In this document: positions 50,011 to 61,305 of the stretch, piece by piece | Layout: every line of letters starts with the position of its first letter | Position numbering within the stretch: the first letter of the stretch is position 1 | DNA from: Mucidula mucida | Taxonomy: Eukaryota; Basidiomycota; Agaricomycetes; Agaricales; Physalacriaceae | Assembly: GCA_015501055.1 (NCBI GenBank) | Contig: JADNYV010000165.1 | Location: 1 to 64,000, forward strand | Direction: 5' to 3' | Length of the DNA: 64,000 bases | Program-made: the position numbers and the translations under genes | The notes under the pieces: generated by a model | Databases searched by the model: none | The model's input: the letters and a program-made list of their open reading frames with translations, nothing else | What the model was told of the DNA's origin: nothing

Positions 50011-51475
50011 TTATAGAGTAGAGTGAAAGTGTATATCCCTACCATGGTCCCAACGGAGCATTTTGACCTCACGATGCATATCATCCGTGCTCAGGAAACT
50101 GCATAACTCTTCGTATTGAGAGAGCGCAGCAGCAGCACTGGGCTGATGCGGACTGTCATAGTCCTTCATAGAATTGAGAAGTGTTCCAAGATCGGGTATG
50201 ATGTCCTCGACACACTGAACAAAGAACGTGAGAGTCTGCATTTTGCAACTATTGCCGTGTTCCTTACCCGAAGATGGACCTCAAGCGCCGATGCCAACCG
50301 GGAAACCTCGCGCTTTGACGCAATTGCGAACTCGGGGGCGGGGGAATATGAAGGGTTAGCCTCGGGACTGCTGCTACCAGACGAAGGAACCGGCAGTGTT
50401 GCCGTTTCGAAGTCAATGAAGGCGTATTTGCGTTCAGGCCCACGAACACCCGACTGGCTGGTAGAGGCGTATTTGCGTTCAGGCCCACGAACACCCGCGA
50501 AGAGAACGCCGAATTCCTTCGGCCGTGGTACCATGACATCCATGACCATGTTTTGAAGAATGGTGTCGCCATGCGCGATATTGTGCTCGTGAAGGAAGGC
50601 AGTAGCCTGGTCGAAGATATCAGAAATCACCAGGACGACAATATATTAGACTAACCTCTAAGAATGCCTGACCATAGCGAACCACTTCGCCAACCGTTGC
50701 AAAATCAGCCCAGATCGCCACGTTCCATCTATTGGAGGTCAGCACTAGTCAGCGAGATATCGGTAGTGAACTCTTGCCTTGGCATCACAGCAAATACTTG
50801 ACCATTAAACTCAAGGTAATCAAGAACGGGTATGGTATGGTTCCGGGGATCGTCTCGAAGGGTATCGGAGTTTAAGAGACGAAGTGCTCGTAACTCTTTG
50901 GTGGGATTAGAACCTGAGACGGCTCTGTACATAATAAAACAAAGGACTTGTAACACCAGATTGTAGCTTACTTGATTATAACGTCTCGTCCAGTCCCGTC
51001 CCGTGCTGGCCAAACAAATGGAGACTGGAGCTAGTGAGTCGAGGGAGCGAGATCTGAGGTGTACTTACATAGAAGAAGTATTCCGCATCCTCCTCCGTCT
51101 TGTACAAGCACGACGCAAATGGAAACGAGTGCTGTCCACTTGATTTCGCGGTACTCGGGACAAGGTTACTATCGATGTTGGCTGTATCTTTGGGCACATA
51201 TGGGTGGTATCCACGCGAAGAAAAGAATGGACGAAGGAAGCGCCACATGCGCAGTAGTCGTCTCGTGTCACGTTCAGAGACTTCTGGGTCATTGGGGTCG
51301 CCCGTGTCCCAAACGGCGTAATTCGCGTGATGGGGTAGTTCCAGAGCCAGGATCGGATTGTCCAATATAACGAGCTCCAGAAGCCGCGTACACGTACCCA
51401 GCGAATAGGTTTCCACAAGTAAGTGGCGGCTAATACGCCGCCGCCTAACGATATAGACAGAGCATTCATGATCAT
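50011..51475 (-). pseudogene. Kinase-like membrane-anchored protein, copy E (frameshift in exon 1)
   Basis: The start at 51475 (MIMNALSISLGGGVLAATYL) and promoter palindrome (51517-51531) resemble copy B. A 1-nt deletion near 51327 turns PITQDYAVWD into a shifted frame. The remaining exons are open with family introns, including the GC-AG one. The catalytic loop FLHEHNIAHGDTILQN and YAFIDFE are present. The segment VRGPERKYA is duplicated in frame just before YAFIDFE. The C-terminus is shorter than in B, stopping after GRDIHFHSTL. Apart from the exon 1 indel it could be functional. Confidence 0.75.
50421..50497 (-). repeat. In-frame 45-nt tandem duplication inside copy E
   Basis: A 32-bp block (50421-50452) recurs at 50466-50497, a period of 45 bp or 15 codons. 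The protein gains a second VRGPERKYA immediately ahead of the DFE metal-binding motif. Confidence 0.9.
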
Positions 51476-51499
51476 GGCGTGTGGTAAGTAGAACCACGT

Positions 51500-51763
51500 G
51501 CTTGCGTTGTGACTTTCATGCCGTCGGCATGTGCAGTGGCATTTCGGTACTTAGTCGGACACGAAGGTGAATAACCTAAGGACTACATCGCCATTGTTTA
51601 TCAGACGTAGGAGCTATGGACCTTCAGCTTCAGCACTAACCCAACCTTGAAGACACGATGGGCAGGGCAACGGTCTAGATCTAAAAGGCCGTCGAATTGA
51701 CACTCATCAAGTTGCACTCCCTTCGTGCCATATCTGGACTTCAATGCACACTAATGCAGGTTC
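51500..51763. other. Upstream flank of copy E
   Basis: Apart from the palindrome at 51517-51531 I see no further feature. Confidence 0.4.
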
Positions 51764-51990
51764 CGAGGACCAACTCAGACACGAAGTTCGGGACAAGACG
51801 GATCTTCGTCATCTTCAGACTCCCACAGAAATTCGGGAAGAGTGGTCAGAGCCCACTCCCAGTCCAATACCGTCAGCTGGGATGGATCGTCTGCCAAAAC
51901 CATGATATTTCGACTATTGAGGTCAGCGTGTACTGAGACAAACGGGTGAGGAAGAATCGGGTCGAGTCCGAGAAGATGAGAGAGCCGGCA
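51764..51990 (-). pseudogene. APH-like phosphotransferase fragment
   Basis: The minus strand encodes LPHPFVSVHADLNSRNIMVL then LTVLDWEWALTTLPEFLWES, the catalytic and metal-binding part of an aminoglycoside-phosphotransferase-like fold. It matches the APH-like gene at 62600-62830 closely, with a small deletion after LDWE. No start or end is present. Confidence 0.75.
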
Positions 51991-52774
51991 AATAATAAAG
52001 CACCACTAAGCGGGAGTGTCATGCTGCTGTAGTGATATTGTCGGCGCCGCTTAGGTGCGACCACTAAAAGCCAGTTGAGTAGGGGCCCTGCACAGGCAGG
52101 CCACCGTTCACACTTGCTTAAGCTGCTAGGACCAGGAGACCACGCGGATGTCTGTACAACGTATTCATGGAAAACAGGCGTATATCGTCGTCGCCCCACG
52201 CGCCAAAAGCTCCCTTGTCATTCAGCTCGAAGCGTATAAACGCCCAGATAACGCGATGGGTTCGATATGTTTGCGCTCTAATTCGAAACCGGTTTTGATA
52301 CTTACAGGCAACCGTTTGGGACAGGTGTGGTGCATGACGCCGTCATCCCCGCCTTTGTCCTGCCATCGGCCACTCTCAGTCAGCCGTCGCAGGACATGCT
52401 TCACGCGTTGGGTGACCTGTAGAGCACCTCTGAGTGCGAAGGCGTGCCGGAAAAGTTCAAACAGATTCTTCATGCTTGCTAGAGATCATGGAGATACATC
52501 TACCGTCCGAAAATGAGCCAAACTGTGCGCTGTCATCAACTGAATACTCGCTAAAAAAGCCCTGTTGTACCCCATCCCGCGTTCTTTGAAAGACTCCAAC
52601 AGAAATTAACCATTCAATGCCTGTCGCTCAAGTGTAACCAAGACTGCACCCACGAGCTGTGGACGCCCGTCGCTCGAGAAATCTCCTGGACAACGAACTT
52701 GGTGGGCTGCCGATATCGCGCAAAGCGCACTTCGACCTGTTCGAGCGACAGTCAAACGTCAATGCTTTCCCTGC
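51991..52774. other. Stretch without a supported gene
   Basis: Short ORFs occur on both strands (for example 52148-52516), but none has a recognisable domain or a relative in the window. Confidence 0.35.
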
Positions 52775-54060
52775 CTACCGGATTCGCTGCATTCCATTCT
52801 GCCTGCGAGTGAACCATCTGCGAACCGCAGACACCGACTCCCCGGTCCTATCGGCCAGCTCATGAAGCTGGCTTTCCGACGGATGCAAGTTCTGTGTCCG
52901 GTCGAGGAATTCATGCAGGTGTTTCGCCTTGGCGTGCAACTTGAGGCCGATCCGTTGGAACTGGCTAGTACCAAGCCCTGCCTGTTTCCGAAGTGCCCTT
53001 TCTTTGGTACGCCTATATGGTTATAATGAAGGGCCCGACTGCAAAAGGAAGATGCGCTCACCGGAGAGTGAACCATTTGGAAACGGATAGCCAGGATACC
53101 CCGAGTTCTAGCGCTAGGAGGGTTATCGTCTTAACAGGCGGATATAGTTGCTGCTGGAACGCCACTTCCAGTCGCGGCCAATACGGGCTTAAGTCCAAAC
53201 GGTCGTGCGCAACTTGGAACTCTCCAGGTTTCTCTTCCACTCCAGTTGATTTCATTAGTTCTCTTTCTTTGATGCGTCTGTCGTTATTGAGTTAATAAAC
53301 ACGTCGTAAATCACGCTGTACGAGGACCCACCGTTTGGCAAACCAAGCCGTCAATCGGTCTTGGCTTTCCCCAAGCTCTTGTGACATGGTCTCGAGCTCT
53401 TCAAATGTCGGATAACGATTCTTGACGTAGTTAGCTTCGAGCGTTGCTGTCAACGCAGTAGAGATACGCGGACGAAGATTTTCCAAAAGTGGATGTGAAT
53501 CTAACCCCACGGCTTTCACTGTGTGCCGCTCTTTGTCGCGTCTATGGGTTATGAGACAAATACCGCAGGAACTTTGTTAAAGTGTAACCCACTGTTTGTA
53601 AAAACCAAGTATACAACCTCTTGTAGCTCTCCCCAAGCTCTTGCGACATTTTCTCAAGCTCGTCGCGTGTAGGGAGACGATTGTCATTGTACTTGGCCTC
53701 GAGCGCTCTTTTGACGACAGCTGAAATGCGTGGACGGGTGTTTCCTGACAGTGGATGCGATTCTTTGATCTGCTCAGTCTTTCGCTCCTTCTTGCGTCTA
53801 GTCTCATTGAGGCGATTTCTTCAGACGCCGAATTGCAAGGGAGCTCACCGCCTAGAGTACCAGTTATATAGTCTGTCGGGGCTCTTTCCAAGCGTGCGCG
53901 ACATCTCCTCAAACTGTGTGCGAGTAGGATAACGGTTTTGGCGGTAGTTAGCTTCGAGCACTGCTGTCACGGCGGCGGAGATACGTGGAGGACGCAGCGT
54001 CGAGAATCGGCAAAATAGTCCAGGATATACGGGGATGACGCGTCCATAGACGCCCAGCAT
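52775..54060 (-). CDS. Five-repeat homeodomain-like protein
   Basis: Exons are 54060-53849, 53797-53593, 53541-53332, 53277-53062 and 53012-52775. Each carries one homeodomain-like unit ending in a recognition-helix motif: NWYSRR, TWFLQT, AWFAKRR, KWFTLRR, RWFTRRQ. Units 1-3 share RPRIS...LEANY..NRYPT...LE.MSQELGES. The intron after units 1, 3 and 4 falls at the same place, inside the Arg codon after W-F-x-x (CG|GT..AG|), so the gene grew by exon duplication. The invariant homeodomain Asn51 (WFxN) is replaced by R, Q, K, L or R, so DNA contact may differ. The exon 2-3 junction is 1 nt out of frame. The N-terminus (MLGVYGRVIPVYPGLF) is uncertain. Confidence 0.55.
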
Positions 54061-54179
54061 TCGTAGCCCGCAAAATTTGATGATGATGGTTTAAATTTGG
54101 GAAATACGGGCACGTGACCCAGTGACGTTGTTTGAACTTGAAGAATCACCATAAACACTAACGTCGAACTTCGAATTCG

Positions 54180-54260
54180 CTCAACCGTAGCGGATTCAAC
54201 CTTTGTGATAGCGAGAATGACGCCCGCGAGAGAAACAGGAAGAGCAGTTCTGGTGGTCAT
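54180..54260 (-). pseudogene. Possible kinase-like family first-exon trace
   Basis: The start at 54260 encodes MTTRTALPVSLAGVILAI, resembling MNTRVALSVSLVGGLLA of copy D. Similarity is short and may be chance between hydrophobic anchors, though the CC-ATG-A(A/C)C context is also alike. Confidence 0.3.
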
Positions 54261-54415
54261 GGTTTGGATTCTGAAAGGCACTTCTGTGGTCTTAGACTTG
54301 GAGAATATTGGCAGACACGTTCTGCTCAATCTAGAAAACTCTTGTACAAGAAGCTCCATGGAGAACCAGACTCGTTATTCATAAAGATATATCATAATGA
54401 GTGAATTAAATAGTA

Positions 54416-55400
54416 TCAAACGCTCACACCGCGGTATGTACGCATCTGGGCCTGCAGCCGGTCAATCTGGCCCGACGTCAACTCGGTCATGCACGCATCG
54501 TACGAGTAATCCATATAGTTATCGATACGAGAATCTGCATCAGACTCAATCGACGAGAATTGGGGCATGCTTACGGATCGGGTCAAGACCTGGAGCGGCG
54601 CAGGTATCCTTACCTTTCGGGCATCCACTCGCTGTTGGCCAATCAGTCAAAGTTGAAAAGATTGCAAGTCGCAGCAAAAGACTTACTGGGCGTACGTTTG
54701 GCAGGTGTATCGGCGACTTCATCACCCTTGCCGGAGCAACTGTCCTGGAAAGTGTGGTAAAGACCGACCTGAATGGCGATTAGTTGCAATGCAAAACTTG
54801 AGAGAGAGAAGACCGTACCCAGTGTCCAACCTCGTGTGTAAGGGTCTGTCCTAGATTGTAGTTGCTCGTCGTGCCTCCCGGCAGGCTGGAGTGGAGGATT
54901 ACGACATCATCATCCTTTGGGTTGTTCGCGTACTACTGTAAGGAAAGGTTGCATAGCCCAACAGCCCTTGCCCATCGCCTGACTCAAAACCGACGGTGTA
55001 GACGTTCAATGTTGATTTACCACCTTTACGGAGCTGCGGCTTCATTTCGTTCTGCTGGCGGCTACAAGAACATTGAGACGAATGTAAATGAAGAACTGGA
55101 AAGATGCTTACGAGTTGGGACCAGCATTCGAGAACCAATCCGCGTTCTGGACGTACTCGGTACTTGCCAAGGTGAACGAAAGACCGCTGTTCACGTAGTT
55201 CAAAACAGTCATTTGGTCGGTGATCTGTTGTTTGCTATCAAGGGTTATTTAGCACAAGCAGAGTAATGTCAAGTCACTCACGCAACATAACCCCGCCTCT
55301 TGGCCTTGTCGGCGTAGATGACGTGGAAGAACACATCAATGGACGCTGCTTTGGCAAGATCGGCGTCACTGGTCTCGATCGAGAGAACGCGTCCATGAAA
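54416..55400 (-). pseudogene. M43 metalloprotease, gene 1 (5' deleted, frameshifted)
   Basis: The 3' two thirds resemble genes 2 and 3: [20 protein letters not shown], the protease block with LTHEVGHW (near 54840) and the stop at 54416-54418. The signal-peptide exon and the start of exon 2 are missing; near 55375 the coding sequence joins directly to bases that lie in the 5' flank of the relatives (GATCCATGTGA, ATTTCATGGACGC). FPYS is followed by 2 extra nt that shift the frame near 54930. A MITE lies about 100 bp upstream. No secreted enzyme can be made. Confidence 0.8.
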
Positions 55401-55496
55401 TCACATGGATCGTCGAGGAAGCACTACCGTTTTTGTTAATTAGACGTCAAAATTGGGCAATTGAAGTACACCGCCTTTTGTGTTTTCAAGAGAATA

Positions 55497-55740
55497 CTGT
55501 AGCGTTTCGACCGTAACTTCACAGCCTGTGACCCATTATGGTCTGAAGTTACAGCGAACAGCTTCACAGACCCTTGAATTGCCTTTTTTGGACAGTTCCG
55601 CTTATAGCGGGACCTGAAATTTCCTTATTTGGAGGCTCGTGCCTGACCAAAGTGGTCCGTGACCCGTTATGATGTATATATAGCTTCACTTCAAAGACCC
55701 CCGTGACCCGTTATGTGAATTTGCGGTCGAAACACTACAG
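55497..55740. mobile_element. 244-bp MITE, copy 2 (TA target)
   Basis: This is the inverted counterpart of 14631-14874, flanked by TA at 55495-55496 and 55741-55742. It differs from copy 1 at five positions, all transitions. It interrupts the upstream flank of metalloprotease gene 1. Confidence 0.9.
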
Positions 55741-55742
55741 TA

Positions 55743-56829
55743 GACCTGATATATGCGCCACGCAAAGTCAGAGGTAAGCAGGCCAAACAAGGCGGAAACT
55801 CGTCGAAAAAGCATATTTAATCTGACCTTTTAGATCGACGAAACGCGCTTCGCGTCTTCTCATGACGCTGAATGAGTCCAGAGGTGTCCGTGTTGATGTA
55901 TCGATGACGCGATGACGATGAAAACTATTCGCCTAATGACTTGGTGCATGTTTAACGGGTCCTGCAAGGGCTGGTTAGCTGAACTAAACCGTAAACAATG
56001 CACATAACCAAGGCGGCCACGGAGGCGGCCATAACTGAGCGTCGGCTGGTGGACATATCGCTGTCGAAGTAGAAGTTTCTATTCATGAGGCCGCCCAAGT
56101 CCGCGCACCAAAACTATCCCTACGTCCACGATGCCTAGACGACGGACATACGAGTGGGACATGGTAGGTATCTCCCCGGCGATAGAACAGGTATAGTCTA
56201 TCCACTTGGCCTTGCACGATTAAAGACTGAGTGCAAACAGCGTCCGAGGAAGCAAGTGACAAACAAGTTCCAAGTGTTGAGCGCGCCAAAGCCCACCTCA
56301 AGCTGGATGATTTCTATACCACCGCCTCTTTAAAACTTCAAGTCCAGACCGGGAGCTGGTGGGTGAACAGCTTCAACCTTCAAGACGCGTCGTGTTTCGT
56401 GACTCGTCCTCACGTGATTGTGATGTGGTGGAAGGATTATGATAGCCCTCGTCTTGTGGTGAAGACGACAGTAATGCACAACTCCCAATTAGAGTGGGAC
56501 CGTGGTAGAAAGGCACTGGGCCGTTGCTCGGTACAAGCTTGGCTTGTCAATCAGAGGAATAGCTGTCCCGTCTTACAAAAATCTGGATTTCCAGCAATCC
56601 AGCTTGTCGTTCGCCGGCGTTTCGTTGGCGGTAAGTCCAATCATACAGGGGACCCAGAGGCCTATTGCTACTACATCGCATCACTAACAGAACTTGATGA
56701 GGAATGTTTGCAGACAGGTTTGTTCTGTTCAATTTAGCACATTTTCGTACAAGAAAGCTATGATAGCAAACCTAACATGTTACATATATCGTATTTTGGA
56801 TAAGTAATGGGCAATGGACTTAAATCGCG
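55743..56829. other. Flank between metalloprotease genes 1 and 2
   Basis: The first part is the repeated 5' flank of the M43 unit. A plus-strand ORF (56231-56737) has no known domain. Near 56550-56610, read in the frame of 56502, IAVPSYKNLDFQQSSLSF resembles VAVSSYRDLDVQQFSLRF encoded near 42335-42390, so both may be traces of one unknown small protein gene. Confidence 0.35.
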
Positions 56830-58023
56830 TTAAACGTTCACACCGCGGTATGTGCGCATCTGGGCTTGCAGCCGGTGAATCTGGCCCGACGTCAACTCGC
56901 TCTTGCAGGCTTCGTCTGAGTAATCCATGTAGTTGTCTACACAAATCTGCGTAAGACACAATCAACAAGGATTGAGGAGTGCTTACGGATTGGATCAACA
57001 CCTGGAGCGTCGCAGGTATCCTTACGTTCCGGGCATCCAAACGCTATGAGCCGATCAGTCAAACTTGGAAAGCTTGCAAGTCGCGGGACGACATACTGGG
57101 CGTACGTTCGGCAGGCGTATCAGCGACTTCATCGCCCTTGGCGGAACAACCGCCCTGGAAAGTGTGGTAAAGACCGACCTGCGTGGTGATTAGTGGCAAT
57201 GAATAAACTCGAGAGAAGACCGTACCCAGTGTCCAACCTCGTGGATGAGAACCTTTCCTAGATTGTACTTGCTCGGTGTGCTTCTGGGCAGGCTGGAGTG
57301 GAGGATTACGACACCATCATCTTTTGGACTGTTTGCGTAGCTGTAAGGGAAGGTCGCGTAGCCCAACAGCAATTTCCCGTTTTCCGGTTTGAAGCCGACG
57401 GTGTACACGTTCAATGCTGCGCGACCACCTTTACGGAGCTGCGCCTTCATTTTGTCCTGCTGCGAGCTACAGGAAGATTGAGACGAATGTCAAACAAGAA
57501 CTGGAGAGATGCTTACGATTTTTGAATGACATTCGAGAACCAATCCGCGTTCTGGACATAATCGGTATTGGTTAGGTTGAAGGAGAGACCGCTGTTCGCG
57601 TAGGCACCGTTCAAGACGTTCATCTGATCGGCGATCTGTTCTTTGCTATCAAGGAATAGTTAGCACAAGAAGAGTAATGTCAAGCCACTCACGCAAGATA
57701 GCCGCGATCCTTGGTCTTGTCAGCGTAGATGACATGGAAGAACACATTGATGGTCGCTGAATTGGCAAGATCAGTTTCGTTGTTCTCGACCTTGTTCGAC
57801 CTGAAATGTTCCTCGAAGGCTTCCTTTTCCTCGTTACTGATTTCGGTGGCGCAATGACTATGGGGATACGGATAAGAGCAAAGTCAAATAATAGCAGCAA
57901 AACGACAACATACATTATATCTTGCTCTACATCGACAGTTCTTGTCAGGCTATCGGGCGGCGGCGACGGCGTCGCTAAGATAGACGTAGTCACGAAGACA
58001 GCGAGGACGATGGCGGCGAGCAT
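56830..58023 (-). CDS. Secreted M43 (pappalysin-type) metalloprot​ease, gene 2
   Basis: The start at 58023 gives a signal peptide ([20 protein letters not shown]). Exon 2 carries [20 protein letters not shown] and [17 protein letters not shown]. The protease core reads [28 protein letters not shown], then HEVGHW at the end of an exon, continued after an intron by [11 protein letters not shown] to complete the zinc motif HExxHxxGxxH. GDEVADTP and the Met-turn [10 protein letters not shown] follow, ending RTYRGVNV at 56830. About six introns, all at the positions used in gene 3. All catalytic residues are intact. It should act outside the cell on peptides; the target is unknown. Confidence 0.82.
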
Positions 58024-58959
58024 AGTGAACGAAAGAGTGATGATGAATGGCGATAGTAACTAGTTGGGTCTTCGAGCACGCTGCCTTTATACTTTTTTGC
58101 TTTTGTCGACGGAGAGGCTGACGATCGAGACTCGAGAGAACGCGAATCAGATGGTGGATCGTCGAGGAAGCACTATAATTTTCGTCAACTTGATGTCGAA
58201 ATTGGGAGGTTAAATCTTACTGCAATACACCGTCTTGTGTCTTCCACAGGAGGCAAGCAGCCTCCTAGATATGCCTTGAAGAAGGAAACTCGTCCAGAGA
58301 ATATATTTAATTTGGCCTTTTCGGTCGACAGGACGCGCTTCGCGTCTTCTCGTGCGTCGAATGAGTCGCGAGATGTCCGTGTTGATGCATTAATGACGCG
58401 ACGACGATGAAACCATTGGCCTAATGACGTGGCGCACGTTTTACGGGTCCTGCAAGTTCGAAGCGCTGGTTAGCTAGACTAAGCCGTAAGATGACCAGAA
58501 CGGACAGGTATGGGGGGCATAAGTGAGCGTCGACCGAAGGACAGGTCGCTTTCGAAGAGAAATGGTTTCTATTCATGTTGCCGTGAGAAGACGTGCGTTC
58601 CCAATCCACGCGTCAATACTATCCCTGCCTCCACGATTGCCTATACGATGGACATACATGTTGCGGTATAATGGCCGATTCTTCAACGGTATGGCGATAC
58701 ATCCTTCCACGACTGAAGACTGCATCCCGAAGAAAGGGTTACGGAGATGCACACTGGGTCCGCGGGCGCACAAAGTGTTCCAGACCAGAAGACGAAGATA
58801 CGGAGATTCTGCCGCGAAGCGTCTTATTGAAACGCATACCATCGTAGAATGAGAGTCCATACTTGGTCATTCCGAGTAGAAAACTTTCCGGGAGGCTGAC
58901 GGGAAAGAATATGCTGTATCAGCCGAAATGAAGCGAAAAGAGTTGGTGGCTGTGTCGTT

Positions 58960-59225
58960 GACTAATCGCACCAACCACGACGAGTGCGGTGGCGATAAAC
59001 GACGTGTTCATCCAAAATCCTTACACTGGCCATCAAGAACTAACTACACTCGAAGCCGATGTACTCTGGGAGTACGCAAAGCACACACTGAACGTCAAAC
59101 AGGTAGGTATAAAGCAGGCGACAATCCTTGATGAACTTCACTTGTTCAAGCGCGTAGCTCGCGACAAAATCGAAGACACTCAGGAAAGATCCTTATGAGA
59201 TACTGCTGGCAAGCTGTAACGTAGC
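58960..59225 (+). pseudogene. DAD3: DASH complex subunit DAD3, truncated relic
   Basis: QNPYTGHQELTTLEADVLWE followed by YAKHTLNVKQ is the conserved N-terminal block of Dad3, a small outer-kinetochore protein. A GTAGGT donor follows at 59104. The next readable piece, KDPYEILLAS, is in a shifted frame. There is no in-frame ATG after the TGA near 58956. The C-terminal part (usually ending GLVLTLFKASVW) is missing because the inverted repeat starts at 59207, inside the gene. Confidence 0.6.
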
Positions 59226-59718
59226 GATACCAAGCATATGGCAGATAGCTATTGGTTAGCTATGAGCACAACGTATAGAGCGCATTGAGATACGCGACGT
59301 CAAACTCCACTGGCTAAGGGCGCTGCGAGCGAGTTTAGAAGAACCGTGATGTTGAAGGCGCCCGATTCGTGTGCGTTCTTCCATTGTCGATGACTGTATT
59401 CAGTTCTGATACTAGATCCCCGTAGACATCTTCGGGAACTACTCGGACACGAATAGATATCAGTCCAGGCGGCTAGTAGAGTAAACGTCTGATCCTGAGC
59501 CTAGCCTTCCATCGAACGAACAGATTCACATCGCGGTTCGTGCGTATCTGCTCTTTGAAACACTGAGATTTACTTGGTAAGACCAACTATGGACCCTCGT
59601 TCCATCGGCAGTAGGTGTCAAAATAGTCACCGTGCCACAAGATTAGCACTTCAGCTGGACAGAATCAACGTTACTGTCACAAATCCCACGTGAGTATGAG
59701 TCACGAACAGTTATCATA
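59207..59718. repeat. ~500-bp inverted repeat, left arm
   Basis: The reverse complement matches 61865-62359 with few substitutions and a small indel of about 13 bp near 59640. The arms enclose metalloprotease gene 3. No target-site duplication is visible at the outer ends. Confidence 0.9.
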
Positions 59719-60118
59719 AGCTAGAAAAGAGAACGGGACTGGTGATCTTGTTTCTTTTGATGCTCAATCATGTCCAGTACAAAGCGTCTATTTGGGGCGT
59801 TATCAACGAGAAACAGAGTCAAAGAATATCATAATCCACTGCGTTAGGGACGAACTCTTTAGGAAGTTTTGAAGCGCCTGACTTTGACGCGTCGGCACAC
59901 GGACTCTTGACGCAAACTCTTACGTCCGGTCTACATGTCGTTGACTGCTCCTGTAGTCCATCTCCCGGGACAGTGCAGTAACTAGCCAGTGGAGTTTGAC
60001 GTCGTGTAACTCAGCAGACACGTTCTGCTCAATCCAGCAAACTCTCGTACAAGAAGCTCCATGGAAAACCGAACTCGTTATTCATATAGATATATCAGAA
60101 TGAGTGAATTAAATAGTA
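59719..60118. other. Flank between inverted repeat and metalloprotease gene 3
   Basis: No gene is visible. A roughly 30-bp snippet (about 59983-60012) repeats part of the right arm (62249-62280) in direct orientation. Confidence 0.5.
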
Positions 60119-61305
60119 TTAAACGTTCACACCGCGGTATGTGCGCATCTGGGCCTGCAGCCGGTCAATCTGGCCCGGCGTGAACTCGGTGCTGCAGGCA
60201 TCGTCTGAGTAATCCATGTAATTGTCTACACAAATCTGCATGAGACACAATCAACAAGGATTGAGGAGTGCTTACGGATTGGGTCAAGGCCTGGAGCGTC
60301 GCAGGTATCCTTACGTTCCGGGCATCCAAACGCTATGAGCCGATCAGTCAAACTTGGAAAGCTTGCAAGTCGCGGGAAGACATACTGGGCGTACGCTCGG
60401 CAGGCGTATCAGCGACTTCATCGCCCTTGGCAGAACATTCGCCCTGGAAAGTGTGGTAAAGACCGACCTGCGTGGCGCCAATTAGTGGCAATGAAAAGAC
60501 TTGAGAGAAGACCGTACCCAGTGTCCAACCTCGTGGATGAGAAGCTTTCCTAGATTGTAGTCGCTCTTCGTGCCTCCCGGCAGGCTGGAGTGGAGGATTA
60601 CGACACCATCATCGTCAGGGTTTTTCGCGTAGCTGTAAGGAAAGGTTGCGTAGCCCAACTCGGCTACTGACTCCAAGCCGACGGTGTAGATGTTCAATGT
60701 CGATTCATTACCTTCACGATACTGCTCCTTCATTTTTCTCTGCTGGCGGCTACAAGAAGATTGAGACGAATATAAACGAAGAACTGGAAAGACGCTTACG
60801 ACTTGTGACTAGCATTCAAGAACCAATCCGCGTTCCGGACATACTCGGTATTGACCAAGTTGAACGAAAGACCGCTGTTCACGAAGGCGCGATTCAAAAC
60901 AGTCATCTGGTCGGTAATCTGTTCTTGTCTGTCGAAGGGATATAGTTAGCACGTTTATACGAATATTAATGACAATCCACGCACGCAACATAACCCCGCC
61001 TCATGGTCTTGTCAGCGTAGATGACGTTGAAGAACACATCAATGGACGCTGTTTTGGCAGGACCGGCGTCACTAGTCTCGACCTTGTTCGACCTAAAATG
61101 TTCCTCGAAGACTTCCTTCTCCTCGTTACTGATATCGGTGGCGCAACGACTATGAGAGGATATCAGCAAAGTCAATCATTAGCAGCAAGGTGACGATGTA
61201 CCTTGGCTCTACATCGACAGGTCTTGTCAGGCTATCGGGCGGCGACGACGGCGAAGCCAAGACAGACGTGGTCGCGAGGATAGCGAGGACAATGGCGGCG
61301 AGCAT
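60119..61305 (-). CDS. Secreted M43 (pappalysin-type) metalloprotease, gene 3
   Basis: First exons are 61305-61202 (signal peptide [20 protein letters not shown]), 61149-60985, 60928-60800 and 60749-60518. Three more short exons follow to the stop at 60119-60121. The junctions I could place are in frame. Core motifs are [45 protein letters not shown] (zinc motif split by an intron exactly after HEVGHW), [18 protein letters not shown] and Met-turn NYMDYSDDAC, ending TYRGVNV. Predicted size is about 295 residues, normal for fungal pappalysin-type enzymes. It lies between the two arms of the 500-bp inverted repeat. Confidence 0.85.

Noticed and set aside
52775..54060. A-type mating locus because of homeodomain-like units
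   Set aside because: Mating-type loci hold divergent HD1/HD2 genes with single homeodomains and typical neighbours such as mitochondrial intermediate peptidase; none is seen here.
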